From contig JAKZAP010000013.1 in assembly GCA_023053575.1 (NCBI GenBank), positions 22,003,070-22,067,069 on the forward strand: a stretch of DNA of 64,000 bases, in the 5' to 3' direction. This stretch comes from Branchinecta lynchi. Its lineage: Eukaryota; Arthropoda; Branchiopoda; Anostraca; Branchinectidae. Under the pieces are notes generated by a model. That model did not search any database. It saw only the letters and a program-made list of their open reading frames with translations, and was not told the DNA's origin. The position numbers and the translations under genes were made by a program. Below, piece after piece: positions 34,301 to 45,092 of this stretch. The first letter of the stretch is position 1; every line of letters starts with the position of its first letter.

Positions 34301-35939
34301 TTTTAAAAGCTAATGAGATGTTGATTACGGGGTAAGACGACATGCTGAACACGAATATGAAAATCATTTTCTCGCCGGACAAGTAGTTCATCCGGAATCC
34401 GGCTAAAACCGGAAAGTTTGTTAAAAGTATAAGTTTTATCTGAAGTTGATTAGATATCCGATATAGGGGTAAGGAGAAATGCCGAATCGGAATATGAAAA
34501 TGATTTTCTCGTCGGACAAGTAGATCGGCCAAAACCGGAAAGTTTTTCAGAAATAAAAGATTAATCTGAAGTTGATTAGAGGTTCGATTTACGGATAGTG
34601 AAACATGCTGAATCCGAATATGAAAATTATTTTGTCGCCGGACAAGTAGATCGCCTGGAATCCGGCCACAACCGGAAAATCTGTTAAAAGCATAAGTTTT
34701 ATATGAAGTTCATTAGGTGTTCGATTTACGGGTAAAAGGGCATGCTGAATTCGTGTATGACAATCATTTTATACCTGGACACATTTCACCACGAATCCTG
34801 CTGAAATCGGAAAATTTGTTAAAAGTTGAAGTTTTATGTGAAGCTGATTATGGAGATATGGCTTGTATGGAGACACGCTGAATCTCTTTTTGAACTTCAA
34901 TTTTTAGTACTTCAGTAGTTCGCTTTCAAGTAGTTCGCCAGGAATTCGGCTGAAACCGGAAATTTGGCAGAAGTAAAGCCGGAACTTTCGTCAAAGCAGA
35001 CTTGACGCAGGCTATAGGGAATCGAAACCTTTGGTCTTGTTTTTTCTTGATTAGCTAGTTATCCCTCTAAGATGATGTGCGAGGGATAAATATAAATTCG
35101 GATATTTCGGTTCTCAGCGAAAAAAAAAGAAACTAAATAATAAGATCACAATACCAACAGAAAAGCGAACCAGAAGAACGATGCGGATTGAAAGACAGAC
35201 AAATTCAAATAAAATAACGAATATTAAAATGTGCGTGTTAAAAGTATATATGTAAAAATGTGAGATTATTTCACACTTCTGAGTTCTGTGTCTATTTACA
35301 ATCTATCAACTAATTTTACAATCATTCCCTGGGAAAGCGCAGAAGCTTTCACCTAGCTCTTATATAATTCTGGTTTTTAGTTGCATGTCGTTGTATGTTT
35401 TGTTGGTCCCGCATCGTTTTTCTGTTGGTATTGTGCTGGATCTTATGATTTAGTTTTGTTTTTTTTTCGCTGAGGACGGTTTGCCGGAAGTGCAACCGAA
35501 ATAGTACTTTCTCAAGACCTTTGGGGGGGGGAGTCCCCCCCCCCATAGTGACGCCCCTGCGTTCAAGGACGTAAGAGACCAGAGGGATTGGTGGGGTGGT
35601 TGGTGAGTTTCGACCGGGGATTCATATGAAGTTGAATATCGAAGTTTCCAATTAGCATAATGGCTCAGCTAAAGCCTACGATTTTTTTTTTAAGAAATGA
35701 GAAATTTAATCTGAGCTAACTAACTCGCCTACTGGAGTGATAGCAGGAGGCCGAAACTGACTTACCTGCCGAAACATCACTTTATTAATGGGAAAGGTTG
35801 TTGTGATGTTTACAAATGCTGCACCCCAACCACACAGGAACTCCCGAAACTCGAAATCATTTGGACCAGGGCTGAAGACAGCTTTCCTCACTGACTTACT
35901 CTCAGACCCTGGATTCTTGGTCACTAGGGACTGTGCCAT
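31371..35939 (-). CDS. Mitochondrial NAD+ carrier, SLC25A51/52-like (two coding exons)
   Basis: Exon 1 is 35939-35766 (58 codons from ATG) and exon 2 is 32120-31371. The 3,645-bp intron is bounded by CAG|GTAAGT and TTATTTCAG|ATG in phase 0, giving 307 aa; human SLC25A51 is 297. It belongs to the mitochondrial carrier family of six-helix inner-membrane transporters with three repeats. The repeat signatures are visible at FPINKVMFRQ (residues 49-58), CPFERVQ (137-143) and YPVNIIK (231-237). Blocks such as 'NLYRGLLPPL', 'YYRGLVPILVRNG' and 'SWGIINASYE' are typical of SLC25A51, which in mammals imports NAD+ into the matrix; the transport role here is inferred from similarity. A TTG-started extension upstream of the ATG is open, but a TTTCAG acceptor-like site sits there, suggesting a 5' untranslated exon further up. 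The intron holds a MITE, LINE pieces and a GGATCC repeat. All coding exons appear intact. Confidence 0.93.
32166..32853. mobile_element. MITE, Harbinger-type, family AGGCGTTTTTCC, in carrier intron
   Basis: Left end AGGCGTGTTTCC, right end GGAAAAACGCCT, target duplication TTA on both sides (32163-32165, 32854-32856). It carries a plus-strand LINE 3' tail (about 32440-32697) as a later insertion. Confidence 0.75.
32440..32697 (+). mobile_element. LINE-like 3' end inserted in the MITE
   Basis: A short frame ending 'VTQAPPGARST' stops at 32597, followed by about 100 bp with 'AAATAAAAG' and a GAAATTGAAATTGAAATT tail. The layout is that of a severely 5'-truncated non-LTR element. The family could be the CR1-like one seen elsewhere, but no diagnostic protein motif remains. 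Confidence 0.5.
33190..33565 (-). pseudogene. CR1-like LINE, 3' end fragment in carrier intron
   Basis: The minus strand reads 'ASPVWHSSLTEE', a stop, 'KIEPNQKRACKVILGMGYEDYEKSLE', 'LRQRRHMLTMRFGTKILASELHRDILPEF', then, after a frameshift near the end, 'RYLKSFVPYSIKQFN' and a stop. It is the same protein end as at 25683-26537, more decayed (one stop, one frameshift). The 3' untranslated part probably extends to about 32930. Confidence 0.65.
33566..34088. repeat. Short tandem 'AACGAAAACGGGACC' cluster and unassigned intron sequence
   Basis: At 33583-33705 the words GAAAACGGGACC, CTGGCTAAC and GAAAACAGGACCCCTT recur four times in imperfect tandem. The rest, inside the carrier intron, shows nothing. 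Confidence 0.5.
34089..35041 (+). repeat. GGATCC-family dispersed repeat, full-length copy in carrier intron
   Basis: Starts TTTTTAGGATCCCAAAACG and ends 'ATCGAAACCTTTGGTCTTGTT'. Five inner units with CCGGAATCCGG (or decayed forms) at about 34390, 34507, 34655, 34791 and 34940. It has the clearest unit structure of all copies. Confidence 0.8.
35042..35558. mobile_element. Intron sequence ending in a hAT-D right end
   Basis: The right end is recognised from 'CTTTCTCAAGACCTTTGGGGGG...' through 'GTGACGCCCCTG' (ending about 35558), as in the full copy at 37146-38557. I find no matching left end, so this is a partial copy. The first 250 bp show nothing recognisable. Confidence 0.45.
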
Positions 35940-36389
35940 GTTTGATATCCCACAAAACCTGAAATTCAAAGTATTTCTTCATTACAGCTTGAAGCCACAG
36001 AATCGATGATTAGTGGGCCTAACTCCCATGGAAGACTATGAGTCGACCCGGACTTATGTAAGTTAACCAAATCCTACAGTGGATTCAAGGAGTTCTTGAT
36101 CTCGAACCAGTAGGTGTCATAATTTGCATCACGTATACCCTAAAAGACATAATAGTCGAAAATTCATGTCAGATATTTGAAAACTGCTTAGATAGGTTGG
36201 ACCTGACATCAACGTTTCTGGCACCTATTTTGCCATAAAAGTTATTGGTGTGGGTGCTAGTGCTTTTGTCTGCTACCATTCACTTTTAGGCAATAATCAA
36301 ATAAACATACCACTACAGTAGAGGTGCGCTAATTTGAAAACCTCTCTCAATTTTTCAAAACTGTGGTTTTGTTTCTTGCTTACTTATAG
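35940..36389. other. Upstream region of the carrier gene
   Basis: It should hold the untranslated 5' exon(s) and promoter of the carrier gene. I cannot point to a TATA box or a defined start. A single mariner-family end, CAGTAGAGGTGCGC, lies at about 36316. Confidence 0.35.
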
Positions 36390-36638
36390 CAGGGGCGTCA
36401 CGACTGGGCCCCAATGCTGTCGGCCAGCCCGTAAAAAATAACCCATTCGGCGCGAAGCGCCACGATTTTTTTTTAAATCAGTGGATTTTTCTGAAAATCC
36501 ATCGTTTTTTTTCAAAAATGTCATTTTTGTTGAAAACAGTCGTTTACTGCAGAAAAAGTCGTTAAAAATCACCAGCCAGTCGGTAAATGCCTCGTCCCCC
36601 CCCCCCCCCCCCAAACATTTTGGCCAGTAACGCCTCCG
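36390..36638. mobile_element. hAT-like MITE, family D, short copy 1
   Basis: Ends CAGGGGCGTCACGACTGGG and CCAGTAACGCCTCCG. The flanks share only TTATAG, so the target duplication is imperfect. The interior consists of TTTTTCTGAAAA-type words and a C-run at about 36596-36612. Confidence 0.55.
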
Positions 36639-37137
36639 GTTATAGAACAGTCAAATAGAAAGAGAAGATAACAAAATAGATATCAGTGAAAAACAACTAT
36701 TTCAGCAATCTTTTTAGCACCAAAGCAAATTGAAAAAGTTGCATTTAAAAAAAGTCCTCGAATTTTTTAATTCTGCTCCTTGCAGCTGTTGGTTTGAATG
36801 CAATATACTAGTGAAAGAAAAAATCTGGTAAAATTCTTGTGTTGCATCACAGACTAGTGTTTTCAATTTCAAATCTGTAGGTGTTGCTGTATGTATGGAA
36901 GAATACACAAAAGAAGAAACAGTAGAACATAAAAGTAGCCTAAGGGAAAAAAAATTACCCTGGAAAAGACGATGTAATGAGAAATAATATGTGACTCGTT
37001 GTATTTTAGTGTTGTAATTTTGATATATTCGTTTTTCTGATGCAGGTATCTGCCACAGCAACACAACCTCAACCAACCAGCAAGACAAGTGATAGACATA
37101 AGACAAAATCAGTGAAAATATTGGAGTGATACCGAAG
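36639..37137. other. No gene recognised
   Basis: A minus-strand frame of about 190 codons spans 37283-36714, but it starts inside the next hAT element and has no known motif. Confidence 0.35.
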
Positions 37138-37145
37138 CAAGTTAG

Positions 37146-38557
37146 CAGGGGCGTCACTAGCCTTTTACCTTGGGGGGGGGGGGGGAGGTCAGTTTCTGCC
37201 GACGGACTAAAAAGTGTGCTGACAAAACACGCACTTTCCTGCCAGCATAGAACATAACCGGTGTAAAACGAACTGTAATGCATTCAAATTAACATTTTCC
37301 ATTCAACTTTCGCAAAAAAGTGACTCTTTCCAACGACTATACCCAGAAAAAGTTAAAGCAAGCACCGCAGGCAAAATTTTGTAAATCTGACTTCTTTCCA
37401 AAATTTGTTTGCTATACCTAGCATAATAATGCTTCTTTTAATGTGTTTCAAACCCCCAAGAATTTCAGTCCTGAAACACTCACTAAATGAAACACCATTC
37501 TGCCGCCGAGACTTAAACTTTCTGGTTGCACCCGAGTAACGTTTACAGAATTTGATTTTTTACCCATAAAAAGAACCTGATGAATACCTAATACAAGAAT
37601 ACCTACGCCCAACAAAATCATTCAGAATTTGATTTCTTCTGTTCTGTGTTGTGTTTTTGACCGACAAGACTATAAAGAACGTTATTTTCATACTTGTAAA
37701 CAGAAGCCGATGTGCCTACGAAACTTAAACTTTCAGGATGCGCTCGATAAGAATTTACGGAATTAGATTTCTTACGTGAAAAAGAACCTGATGTGCCGAC
37801 GAGGATACCGACGCCCGACAAAACCATACAGCATTTGATTTCTTCTGTCTTGTGCCCGACAAGACTGTACAGAACTTGATTTCTTACGTATAAACAGAAC
37901 CCGGTGTGCCGACGAGTTGACCGACACCCGACAAAAGCATACAAAACTGTGTTTCCTTTGTATTTCTTATGTATAAAAGAACCCGAAGTGCAGACGAGAA
38001 CACCCGAGGCCCGACAAAAGTATACAGAATTCGATTTATTCTTGTTTCTTGCCAAAGGCTTGTTTCTCGCCGTTCACCGCGGACTCCTCAGGGAATCGAA
38101 GGGAACGGCGAGAATGGAGGTAGTCACTCCATGCGGAATCCGCGTACAGAACAGCGAGAACACGGGGAATGCTTCCAAAATGGGTTTTGTTCGAAAACAA
38201 AAAATATGTAGTTGACGAAATTCGTCTGGGTCTGCTTTATTTTTGGTTTTGTTTATTCTGATTGTTTTTAATTAATTAAACGCGGGGACTCCTCAAGTGG
38301 AGTCCTCGGGGAACAGCGAGAATACGCCTAAAGAAAATATTTGCAGAGTTCCATTTCGTGTGTGTAAAAAAAAACCTGATGTGCCAACGAGTCGGCCGAC
38401 TCCCGACAAAAGCATACACAATTTAGTTGTTCTGAGTTTGCTGCATCTGTGCGCCGACAAACTAGTAAACTTTAGCCGGGCTTCGCCTGACGAAAGTACT
38501 TTCTCAAGACCTTTGGGGGGGAGTCCCCCCTCCCCGCCCCCCATACTGACGCCCCTG
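37146..38557. mobile_element. hAT-like element, family D, long copy (1,412 bp)
   Basis: Starts CAGGGGCGTCACTAGCC, ends 'ACGCCCCTG'. The target duplication CAAGTTAG (37138-37145 and 38558-38565) is perfect. The interior is a degenerate tandem array at about 37560-38060 and 38340-38420, with the words 'CCCGACAAAAGCATACA', 'TTTGATTTCTTCTG' and 'GTGCCGACGAG'. A mariner-type MITE (38061-38328) sits inside the array. Minus-strand frames of 145 and 184 codons are products of the array, not genes. Confidence 0.85.
38061..38328. mobile_element. MITE, Tc1/mariner-type, family GGCGTATTCTCGCC, internally deleted
   Basis: From 'TTCTCGCCGTTC' to 'GCGAGAATACGCC' followed by TA. It lacks the middle segment with 'GATGATGGTGATGATAATC' that the copies at 24184 and 42200 carry. 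Confidence 0.65.
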
Positions 38558-38757
38558 CAAGTTAGTGAATATAAAGCTCTGCAAGAACGAGTGATACGAA
38601 CGCATAAAACCTTTCGGTCGAACGCGTCAAACCCCAAACAACAACAACAACAGTAAAAATTAATGGCAAAACTTATACATAGATTCATATTTGATGGACT
38701 TACACTAAATGTAAGACAAAGGAAGCTGGAAGGGTTTGTAGCCCAAGTGCTTATGAA

Positions 38758-39105
38758 CAGGGGTGTCACAACTGGGGGGGGGGGGGATGCCCCCCCCCTA
38801 ATGCTGTCCGTCAGTCTATAAAAAATAACCCAGTCTGCACGAAGCACCGCAATTTTTTTTCAAAACAGTTGATTTATTTCATGAAAAAAGGCGTTTTTCT
38901 GAAATTGGTCGATTTTTCGTCAAAATAGTTGGTTTTTCTGAAAATCAGTGGATTTCTCTGAAAATCAGTCATTTTTTTTCAAAAATGTCATTTTTGTTGT
39001 TGAAAACAGTCGTTTTTCTGCAGAAAAAGTCGGTAAAAATTACCAGCCAGTCCACAAATGCCTCTTCCCCCCCCCCCCCAAACACTTTGGCTAGTAACGC
39101 CTCTG
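38758..39105. mobile_element. hAT-like MITE, family D, short copy 2 (348 bp)
   Basis: Ends CAGGGGTGTCACAACTGGG and CTAGTAACGCCTCTG. Flanks CTTATGAA and GTTATGAA agree at 7 of 8 bases. Close in sequence to 36390-36638, with an extended run of 'TTTTTCTGAAAATCAGT' words. Confidence 0.7.
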
Positions 39106-39176
39106 GTTATGAATTACAAGAAGAACAAGAAGGGTTTCTGGTTATGAATTAAACTCTTTTTGCAAGTATTTAAAAT

Positions 39177-40163
39177 GGTTGCATTTTTTATCTGAATTCT
39201 CGGTTCTCGCTTCAGATAGAACTACTAATTTAGCCACCTGTTAGGACTGTGTTGATACCTGAGTATACATAGTGAAGATCCGCCCTTCGTTATCCAAGCA
39301 GGATTTAGTTTGGAGAATGAGAATCGAGAAGTGACTATCAAAGCAACTTCTCAATTCTGAAAAAAATGCAAGAAAAGGAAAGTTGGCTTCTTCTTAATAG
39401 TAAAACAATACCAAATAGGGAGACTGCAGTCTAGTACACTAGCCTCATTTCAGGCACGGTGCTCAAACGTCTAGCACCATGCCTGGGTGCTAGACGTTCA
39501 AGCACTGTACCTTGGATTTCATGTATGGTGCATGGATTTCAGTATACAGTGCATACAGAAAAAACACAGTTTCTGTCATCACAACTGAGCACCGGCTCGG
39601 ACAGGGCTGAAATTACTACTGTGAATTAGAGAAATCAAAGACAATCCTTTACATATTTTTCACAACAAAAACAAAAGGGCTCTAATGATGATGGAGATGA
39701 AAAACCTAACAGCACCCTATTTATTTTCCATGTATTTTCCCTATCTATTCCGCAAAAGCCAATATTCTGGTTGGCTGCTAGGTAGAAAAAGCTGAGGCAC
39801 AGGATACTTTGCATGCAAAACCCTTGACTATGTAGAAAAGGAAATGAGGTTTTTCACATCTGTCATCAGCCAAGCCCTTTTGTTTTTGTTGTGAAAAATA
39901 TATAAAGGATTGTCTTTGATTTCTCTAATTCATGGTAGTAATTTCAGCCCTGTCCGAGCTGGTGCTCAGTTGTCATGACAGAAACTGTGTTTTTGATGTA
40001 TGCACTGTATACTGAAATCCATGCACCATACATGAAATCCAAGGTACAGTGCTTGAACGTCTAGCACCCAGGCATGGTGCTAGACGTTTGAGCACCGTGC
40101 CTGAAAAGGGGCTAGTGTACTAGACTGGGAGACTGTGAGGAGAATTGAGATAAAAATGCAACT
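39177..40163. mobile_element. MITE, family AGTTGCG, interrupted by a foldback
   Basis: Left end GGTTGCATTTTTTATCTGAA and right end TTGAGATAAAAATGCAACT are inverted. Only about 250 bp at the left and 35 bp at the right belong to it; the foldback at 39427-40127 makes up the rest. Target duplication not clear. Confidence 0.6.
39427..40127. mobile_element. hAT-like foldback with 254-bp inverted arms
   Basis: Begins CAGTCTAGTACACTAGCC and ends with its inverse. The target duplication GGAGACTG (39419-39426 and 40128-40135) is perfect. The arms 39427-39680 and 39874-40127 have the same length and differ at only a small number of bases by eye, leaving a 193-bp loop. A transcript through it would form a very long hairpin, a possible source of small RNAs (inference). 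Confidence 0.88.
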
Positions 40164-41761
40164 AGGCTAATAGAATAATGTTGCCTAGTATGGGTGTTAA
40201 GCGGAATTCACGCAGAGCATGTCTAAAAATCGCCAGGCATAAATACGCCTCGGGACGTCTAGCCAAAATCGCAGGGTGTGTCAGATGGAGAACGAATTCG
40301 CCCAAATTCTATTTCAAGAAATGTAAACATAAACAAATTTGAGAGCTGTATGGAGCCTAGAGGAGTAACTTGTTCTGCTACAGCACAGCCCAAACCCATG
40401 CAGCCTGTATACAGCTGGCATCCAGGCAAAACCTTGGCAAAACCGAAAAATTAAGGATAAGAGACTCCTGCTGACTATAGTACTGTGCTGTCCTACATGT
40501 CTCTCCTGTACCTTCTTCTCCAATTCCTTGGCTAATTTCTTTCCAGGCATTTTTCCTAATTCCATTGTATTTGTCCTACTCCTTGTCCTTGAATCCTTGA
40601 TACCAGTATCGTAGATTTACTGGATAACTCTGAACTAGGCTAATTGGCTGTTCCATATCCATCTCAAATTATTTGCCAGGTGTCGCAAATTTTTTGGCTC
40701 ACACTCGAAGACAGACAAAGAATTATTTTACCTGATGCTGGATTTTTTTAAAAGCCTGGCATGATGAAAATTGCCAGGTGTGGTAAAATTTGCTCTCTGT
40801 GTGTTGGGCTTAAGTGTTTCATTGCTGACAGTTTACAGTTCAAATTAAGATACCTCTACTGCACTGTACAAGGCTGGAACAACTCAGATGCTTATGACAT
40901 GTTACCTGCTCTCTGTCAGTCTGTTCCTCTCATCTGATTCAGCAAGCAGCCAATAAGTAGGCTACTTACTGTAGGTACTGTATCAATATTGTCTACACCT
41001 TTTCTAGAAAGTCACCCTAGCTTAATAAGGCACATCCATCAAAACGGATCTTAGCTCCAAAGCTTGGAGCCAAATGTATTCTAGATTATTTTAAATATAA
41101 TCAGAATAAATTCCTATGATTATTTATTTGTTGACTTTCTGTGGTGCAGCGTTGTGACATTGGCGAAAACATTGTCGGACTAAAGTGCTCCAAATTTTTT
41201 TTTTTATTTTAGTGGCGGTATTTTTGAAAAAAAATATCAGCCATCGTTCAAACGACATGTAGTTCCTTTTATATTTATATATACTTATATATTATATTAT
41301 ATATTTATATTAATACATACATGATATGAATTAAAAAGTATAGAAATGTTATGTACTTACACTATAATTTTATTTATACACAATAATCCGTGGGAAAACG
41401 AAATCCGTTAGAAAGCGAGCGAACTTTGGCAACTTTCAGGATTATCAACAAGATCAAACTTTTCATAATTGTGAAGAAAATGTATTTACTTACTTCAGAC
41501 ATGGCCATGTACGTAGGGAAATACACACATCGCTCACTAACTACTACATTCTACATCTCATACATCAATAAAACAGCGGCTGTTCCATTTGTGCCTGGTA
41601 AACCTGTCCTCCTTACTGAAAAGAAGAGAGATTGGAGATTACATGCGAAATACAAAAGTTTGGAATTAAATGTACCTCCTTTATTTGTTACAACTTACCG
41701 AAGTACCCCAAACTCCATATTAACTTGGTATTAATTCATTATAATAATGTATACCATAAAT
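40164..41761. other. No gene recognised
   Basis: About 1.6 kb. A mariner-family end at about 40840-40866. An AT-rich tract of TATATTTATA words at 41265-41320. Frames are short and without motifs. Confidence 0.4.
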
Positions 41762-42030
41762 ATTCTTTCAGTTCAGCCCAAGCTGACTGCAAAATATGTT
41801 TGACGTTGCAAAACGGATACGTCAGTCTTGTATTAAAATAATAGTTTGTAAATAAGGTTGTCAGTATAATCAAGTTTAATGAGGGTTGTAATTTCAAGTT
41901 CAGTAAGCCATTTTATTAGAGCTATATTTCGGTCCTTCTTGGCAAGGGCTTCAGGATCAAGCTGGAAAATTAACTGGCAACATAAGTCGCGTTTTTTGCA
42001 ATCGCTTGAAACAAAACTCTAATAAAATGC
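41762..42030. repeat. Relative of the 60-bp-arm family
   Basis: Contains 'CAGCCCAAGCTGACT', 'CAAAACGGATACGTCAG', 'ATTAGAGCTATATTTCGG' and 'CCTTCTTGGCAAGGGCTTC'. The 'CCTGACGAGG' part seen in other copies is shortened here. Confidence 0.5.
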
Positions 42031-42199
42031 AGCTGACGTTTCCGTTATGTAGTGTCACACAAATGTGTACCATTTTCTTATTTTCAAACAAAAGTTTTAC
42101 ATTTCACTTGGACACATTCGCACACACTCACAAAAGGTTTTGTTTTATTTTGACACATGGTTTGCTCATCAATTTATCAAAAGAATACTTGGGATTATA

Positions 42200-42578
42200 G
42201 GCGTATTCTCGCCGTTCCCCGAGGACTCCTCGGGGAATCGAAGAGAACGGAGAGAAATGAAGGAGCCACTCCACGCGGGCTCCACCTAGGAAAACAACGA
42301 TGTTCGAAACAAATGTGCACTTGACGAAATAACTCTGTATCCACTTAATTTTTATTTGTTTACTCTGATTGTTTTTTAATTGATTTTATATTGCACCAAC
42401 ACCAGCCAAAATTTATTCCCCTCCGAGTCTGAAAGAGAATCCTTTTTTATGATGGTGATGATAATCGGAGCATTCCGCGTCCGTGGGGACTCGCGAGAAT
42501 ACGGGAGTGAATACCTGGGACAAAGAAAAACGAGGGGACTCCTCAAAAGAAATCCTCGGGGAACCGCGAGAATACGCC
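42200..42578. mobile_element. MITE, Tc1/mariner-type, family GGCGTATTCTCGCC, intact copy (379 bp)
   Basis: Left end GGCGTATTCTCGCCGTTCCC, right end GGGGAACCGCGAGAATACGC(C), TA on both sides (42198-42199, 42579-42580). It serves as reference for the four copies in this window. Confidence 0.8.
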
Positions 42579-42833
42579 TATTTTGTTGTGTGGACCTTCC
42601 CACTCATCCCATCAGCTGAATGGACATTTTCGTGTTGACGGAATGGTCGATTTTCTAATTTTCGCGTGGATGGGGTCACCCAATCAGCTCTAGAGCCATC
42701 CACGCGAAAAAGTCCACTTGAATAAAAGCAGACAAAGCTTCGTAAATGAAGCATGAATATGAAAGGTTCGTATCATATAAACACGTATCCACAAGATGAA
42801 TTTAATAATGATTATGTTCTACAGGAACAAAAA

Positions 42834-44525
42834 GCCGTCCCCGCCGTTCCCCGAGGACTCCACTTTAGGAGGGTGGTTCCCAAAATCACCACGATCTTTT
42901 TGCCCACTCTCACAATGTCCACGCTCAGAATGTCCACGATTAAAATGCCCACGGTTCAAAATGCCTAAGATCAAAATGCCTACGACTCACAATGCCCACG
43001 ACTCAAAATGCCCACGACTCAAAATGCCCACGACCACGAAATGCTGGCGGCCTAAAATGTCGACAGTTCAAAGTGGTCACAGGGGAGGCTAATATCGTCC
43101 TAGTTTACAATGCCGACGACCGAAACTGTAGACATGGGAGGTAATTGCGATGAATTGTAAGCAAACCCCTTGAGATAAGAATGATCATGGATGCTTAGAA
43201 ACTATTTTATTTGTGCATTTGGCCGTGATGATGCGCACTTTAAGGGCAGTAGAGATTCATCTGTAATGAACACTCTTGAAGCACAAATGATGATAAGCTC
43301 ATTGGAATCATGAAAATATATATTTTGTTCAAATTATTATTTGTACAGAAATTCACTTGTAAGCAAAACCCTTGGGGCAAAAAGGATCATGGGCCCTTGG
43401 GGATCATGAATATATATCGTTTGGCTAAAGTATTTTTTTGACCAATCGGTTAACAAACCCACTTTAAGGGTGCTAAAAATCAAGTTTTGAGCAAATCCCT
43501 TGAATTAAAATGTATACTTTGTTTAAATTTTGTTTTGTACTTTGTGGTTAGGATTAGTACTTTAAGTACCTTAGTACTTCGGATCTGAGAAGTGATAATT
43601 TGTAAGCCAATCTTGTATCTTATGTTCAAGCAAAGTTTCATCGCCTGAGCACATCTGGAAGTACCTTAATACGCGATGGCAGGAATTCCCCCATCCCACT
43701 AACTGCCCTCACAGTGCCCGAACCCGGTCCGGTTTTTTCATTCAGTTCAACCACAAAGAGAAGTTCCAAGGAGGCGCAGTAGGTATCATCAGAGGCTTCC
43801 TGAAGAAAGTACACGACGCAATAGGCTACAAATGTTTCTTGTCAATAATAATAAACCAGTGTTATATTTATAATTGAGATTATACAAGTTCATCAAACGA
43901 TTATCGTCATTCTGATACTCGGTTACTCCTCCCGTCATTCAATCACGCCTAATTACGGACTGAAAACCTCAAATTTATCGAATCGTCTGCATTTTGAGTC
44001 GTGGGCATTTTGAGTCGAGGGCATTTTGAGTCTTAGGCTTTTGAATCGTGGGCATTTTGAGCCATGGGCATTTTGAGTTGTTGGCATTTTTAGTGGGCAT
44101 TTTGAGTCGTGGGCATTATGATCGTGGGAATTTCGAGTGTTAGTCCTTGAGGAGTCCCCTTTGTTTTGTTTGTCCTGGGGACTCAGTCTCCGTATTCTCA
44201 CGAGTCCCCACGGACGGGGAATGCTGCGATTACCGACACCATCATCAAAAATTACTCCCTTTCAGATTCGGAGGGGAATCAATTTTTGCTGGTATTGGTG
44301 CAATGTAAGATTAACTAGAAACAATCAGACTAAAGAAAACCAAAATAAAGTGGATCCAGACAAATTTCGTCGACTGCACATTTATTTTTCTAAGAAAATC
44401 CACTTCGAAAGCATACCCCGTTCTCGTTGTTTTCTGTACGCGGAGTCCGCGTAGAATGACTCCCTCTATTCTCGCCGATCCCTTCGCTTCCCCGAGGCGT
44501 CCTCGGGGAACGACGAGAATACGTC
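42834..44525. mobile_element. MITE, family GGCGTATTCTCGCC, split by a 1.27-kb element
   Basis: The left part 'CGCCGTTCCCCGAGGACTCC' ends near 42873. The rest resumes at about 44142 with 'CTTGAGGAGTCCCC' and runs to 'GACGAGAATACGTC' then TA. Joined, the halves give the usual 'GACTCCACTTGAGGAGTCC' centre of the family's arm. Confidence 0.7.
42874..44141. mobile_element. Element with inverted minisatellite ends
   Basis: About eleven copies of a 15-16 bp unit close to TCAAAATGCCCACGAC lie at 42885-43080, and about nine copies of the reverse complement lie at 43985-44135. They enclose about 0.9 kb of unique sequence with no gene. The outer borders fall within a MITE arm, with CTT/CCTT as a possible short target duplication. 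Confidence 0.65.
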
Positions 44526-44736
44526 TAATATCCCATTCAGCTCAACGCTGCCCTCGGAGCGGTATTGAACGGGAGGCGTCCATTGAGCTGGATGGCCTGT
44601 TCACCTGTTCATCCTTACATGCGAAAATGACGAAAAAGTCGACGGCCTCCACTCTAAATGTCCGTCGAGCCCGACGGAGCCAGAGCCATCCACGCGAAAA
44701 CGTCCCCCAATTATGTCGTACTTCCTGACAAAGGTA

Positions 44737-45029
44737 ACAAGACCAAAGGTTTCGATGGGATCCCAAAAATTTTATATTTCATCCAGTCAATTGGGTCCTG
44801 TCTTCTCCAGACTCCTTAAGAATTTTTACTAAAAAAACTCAGAAACAGATTAAGGCCAAATAGCTAATCATCTGAGAAAACCAAGTTCACATATGGATTT
44901 AGTATTTGTGTTTACCCCGATAGGCTAAGTCATATTTGTTTTGACGAAACTTATCGAAACTTCCTGCCTTAGCTTAATTCCGCCACATTTCCCGTTTCTG
45001 CTGAATTCGGGAACTACTTATCTGACAAA
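44737..45029 (-). repeat. GGATCC-family repeat, distal part, split by Harbinger
   Basis: Starts AACAAGACCAAAGGTTTCGA, 'TGGGATCCCAAAAA', and runs to '...GAACTACTTATCTGACAAA', where the Harbinger element begins. It continues at 57090. Confidence 0.8.
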
Positions 45030-45068
45030 GAGCGTGTCCGAATTCAGACCTGACCAAAAACTCCGCAT

Positions 45069-45092
45069 TTAATTCTGCAATTAATGCTGCGA
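45069..45092. promoter_or_regulatory. Left subterminal motif of Harbinger
   Basis: TTAATTCTGCAATT starts 39 bp inside the left end (45069-45082) and overlaps GCAATTAATGCTGCGA (45077-45092). Both words recur inverted near the right end. Candidate binding site for the element's Myb-like protein, by analogy with Harbinger elements; not proven here. Confidence 0.5.

Noticed and set aside
35940..35969. Start of the carrier protein ten codons further upstream
   Set aside because: That start would be TTG; the first ATG in frame is at 35939, and an acceptor-like TTTCAG lies in the extension.
37618..38055. 145-codon minus-strand frame as a gene
   Set aside because: Its repeated peptide pattern comes straight from the tandem array within the hAT-D element; no start context or homologue is recognisable.
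38293..38847. 184-codon minus-strand frame as a gene
   Set aside because: It spans the borders of two different hAT-D elements and C/G-runs, so it cannot be one evolved protein.
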